Program-made: the position numbers and the translations under genes
The notes under the pieces: model-generated
The model's database searches: none
Told to the model about the DNA's origin: nothing
The model's input: the letters and a program-made list of their open reading frames with translations, nothing else
Assembly (NCBI GenBank): GCA_002694885.1
Contig: NZNM01000077.1
Location: forward strand, 1 to 54,617
Reading direction: 5' to 3'
Source: Opitutaceae bacterium
GTDB lineage: Bacteria > Verrucomicrobiota > Verrucomicrobiia > Opitutales > Opitutaceae
Length of the DNA: 54,617 nt
Shown here: piece by piece, positions 52,709-54,617 of the stretch
How the letters are laid out: each line of letters begins with the position of its first letter
Numbering within the stretch: the stretch's first letter is position 1

Positions 52709-54505
52709 CTAGTCATTCCGCAATACCTTGATAAAGGCATCGGGTGGAATGGAAACGTTCCCAATGTTCTTCATCTTTCGCTTCCCTTCCTTCTGCTTCT
52801 CTAAGAGCTTCCGCTTGCGAGTGATGTCGCCCCCGTAGCATTTCGCCGTAACGTCTTTTCGCATGGCCCGCACGTTTTCCCGCGCAACGACATTTCCGCC
52901 CACAGCGGCTTGAACTGCGATTTTGAAAAGATGAGGCGGGATGATATCAGCGAGCTTCTCGCACAAGGCCTTTCCTTTTTCCCGGGCTTTATCGATATGC
53001 ACAATTGAGGAGAACGCATCAACAGGATCGCTGTTCACCAAAATGTCCATACGGACCAATTTCGATTCCCGGTAAACGTCCAATTCGTAGTCCATCGATC
53101 CATACCCTCGCGTGATGCTCTTGAGGCGATCATTGAAATCGACGAGGATCTCGTTGAGCGGCAAATTCGCTACAATCATGAGACGAGTGTCGTCCAGGGT
53201 CTCTGTGTGGTCGCAAATCCCACGTTTATCCATGACGAGATTCAGGATATCTCCAATACAATCGTTAGGAACGTGGATGGTCGCCTTGATAGTCGGCTCG
53301 AGGATTCGCTCGATCGCGGAAGGATCGGGAAGGTTTATAGGATTATCCACTTCGATCGTCTCGCCACTGGCCTTTTCCACCCGATAGATAACGCTGGGAT
53401 ACGTAGAAATGATCTCAACATCGTATTCCCGTCGTATTCGCTCTTGGATGATTTCCATGTGCAGCAATCCCAAGAATCCGCACCTAAACCCGAACCCCAA
53501 GGCCGTTGAGCTTTCCGATTGGAAACTGAAAGCAGCATCGTTCAGCTGAAGCTTGCCCATGCTTGCCTTCAATTTCTCAAAATCCGATGTCTCCACTGGA
53601 TAAATACCGGAAAATACTAGTGGTCGAACTTCCTGATACCCAGGCAGCATCTCCCCGGCTTGGCTCATCGCCAGGGTAATTGTATCCCCTATTTTAATAT
53701 CCGAAACATTTTTGATATTGCAAACGATGTACCCTACATCCCCCGCTTCCAATGCTTCTGTCTTTTGCATTGAAGGAGTGAATACGCCTACTTCTTTTAT
53801 CTCAGCTCGCGTATTGTCGCTCATCATAACAACGTTATCACCCCGCTTCAACGAACCGGAAAACGCTCGGGCATAGATAATAGCCCCTCTGTAGGCATCG
53901 TAAACGGAATCGAAAATACCCACTCTGGTAGCCGGATAATCCGTCCAACGAGGTGGGGGAATCCGGTCGGCGATTGCGCTGAGTATCTCCTCTATGCCGA
54001 TGCCATTTTTCGCGCTGGCCAATATGGCCTCCTCAGAGGGGATGGCTATCAAGTCCTCGAGCTGCTTGAGACACAAATCCAAAATGGCGCTAGGAAGATC
54101 GATTTTGTTGATCACCGGAATAATTACCAGATCTTGCTCAACTGCCAAATTCGCGTTTGCCACCGTCTGCGCCTCCACTCCCTGAGCCGCGTCTATAAGT
54201 AGCAAAGCTCCCTCGCAAGCCGCCAAGCTTCGCGAGACCTCGTAGGAAAAATCAACGTGCCCAGGCGTATCCATCAAATTGAACTGATACAACTGCCCAT
54301 CCTTCGCCTTATAGTTCATCGTCACGGGATGGCTCTTAATTGTAATGCCGCGCTCCCGTTCCAAATCCATGGAGTCCAAGTGCTGCTCTGTCAGCACGCG
54401 CTCAGTAACCGTCGCAGTCGACTCCAGCAAACGATCGGAAAGCGTCGTCTTTCCATGATCGACATGGGCAATGATGCTGAAGTTGCGTTTATAGTCCGTT
54501 TCCAT
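52709..54505 (-). CDS. lepA: Elongation factor 4 (LepA)
   Basis: A 598-residue translational GTPase of standard length. G1 is AHVDHGKTTLSDRLLE, G2 lies in RERGITIKS, G3 in LMDTPGHVDF and G4 in PVINKIDLPSA. Domains II, III and V follow, and the LepA-specific C-terminus ends with CYGGDITRKRKLLEKQKEGK and GNVSIPPDAFIKVL. It remodels stalled or mistranslocated ribosomes. It lies upstream of lepB in the same direction, the classic lepA-lepB pairing. The 112 bases from its start to the end of the window show no clear promoter. Confidence 0.97.
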   Translation of the reverse strand: METDYKRNFSIIAHVDHGKTTLSDRLLESTATVTERVLTEQHLDSMDLERERGITIKSHPVTMNYKAKDGQLYQFNLMDTPGHVDFSYEVSRSLAACEGALLLIDAAQGVEAQTVANANLAVEQDLVIIPVINKIDLPSAILDLCLKQLEDLIAIPSEEAILASAKNGIGIEEILSAIADRIPPPRWTDYPATRVGIFDSVYDAYRGAIIYARAFSGSLKRGDNVVMMSDNTRAEIKEVGVFTPSMQKTEALEAGDVGYIVCNIKNVSDIKIGDTITLAMSQAGEMLPGYQEVRPLVFSGIYPVETSDFEKLKASMGKLQLNDAAFSFQSESSTALGFGFRCGFLGLLHMEIIQERIRREYDVEIISTYPSVIYRVEKASGETIEVDNPINLPDPSAIERILEPTIKATIHVPNDCIGDILNLVMDKRGICDHTETLDDTRLMIVANLPLNEILVDFNDRLKSITRGYGSMDYELDVYRESKLVRMDILVNSDPVDAFSSIVHIDKAREKGKALCEKLADIIPPHLFKIAVQAAVGGNVVARENVRAMRKDVTAKCYGGDITRKRKLLEKQKEGKRKMKNIGNVSIPPDAFIKVLRND

Positions 54506-54617
54506 TGAAGGCGAAGAACTTGCTCGGTCGATCTCCCGCTTTCAAGCAGGGAAATGCGGAATTCCGACTATTCGATCCAGAAATTGCGCATATGCGTCAA
54601 CTTAAGCTCGCCCGGAG

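Overview
The window looks like chromosomal DNA from a free-living, aerobic, Gram-negative bacterium with diaminopimelate-type peptidoglycan. My best guess is the phylum Verrucomicrobiota, class Opitutae. This rests on the mraZ-to-ftsZ gene order with a MurC-MurB fusion, tightly overlapping genes, start codons with weak ribosome binding sites, and the style of the RND, cytochrome oxidase and U32-like genes. The phylum is an inference; no rRNA gene is present to settle it.

Layout. (a) 1-1979, plus strand: the end of a type I secretion ABC transporter and its HlyD-type adaptor. (b) 6523-1976, minus strand: a compact four-gene unit meeting the secretion genes tail to tail. It encodes an ExbB/TolQ/MotA-like channel protein, a degenerate Hsp70-like protein, and two related membrane-anchored vWA proteins. 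The two vWA proteins share an N-terminal anchor with an Asp, as in ExbD/MotB subunits. This is the most unusual system in the window. (c) 6684-8159, plus strand: an inverted-repeat leader and two lipoproteins. (d) 9432-8183, minus strand: a DinB-like gene broken by an in-frame stop, then an NRDE/TANGO2 gene. (e) 29265-9669, minus strand: a complete division and cell wall (dcw) cluster: mraZ, orf90, rsmH, orf78, ftsL, ftsI, murE, murF, mraY, murD, a LysM gene, ftsW, murG, murC-murB fusion, ddl, ftsQ, ftsA, ftsZ. It starts from a promoter carrying three exact TGGGG boxes spaced 10 bp apart, the classic MraZ operator. (f) 29436-36021, plus strand: DUF971, HAD hydrolase, hisI, DUF72, secreted cyclophilin, U32-like protein and a ketoglutarate-semialdehyde-type aldehyde dehydrogenase. 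(g) 44158-36179, minus strand: an RND efflux operon with one adaptor lipoprotein and two different RND pumps. (h) 45562-44247, minus strand: the wreck of an arsenosugar arsM-arsS pair, with four in-frame stops and a deletion that joins the two genes. (i) 50944-45670, minus strand: an aa3-type cytochrome c oxidase operon with a dihaem cytochrome c, two subunit III-like proteins, a subunit IV and two tiny membrane proteins. (j) 54505-51205, minus strand: lepA and lepB.

How the genes fit together. Cluster (e) makes lipid II and the divisome in one transcriptional unit, probably autoregulated by MraZ. Cluster (b), with the secretion genes (a), may be a proton-driven, stator-like envelope machine with vWA domains in place of the usual peptidoglycan-binding domain. 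No tRNA, rRNA, CRISPR array or insertion sequence was recognised. No stretch longer than about 260 bases lacks a gene or gene remnant.
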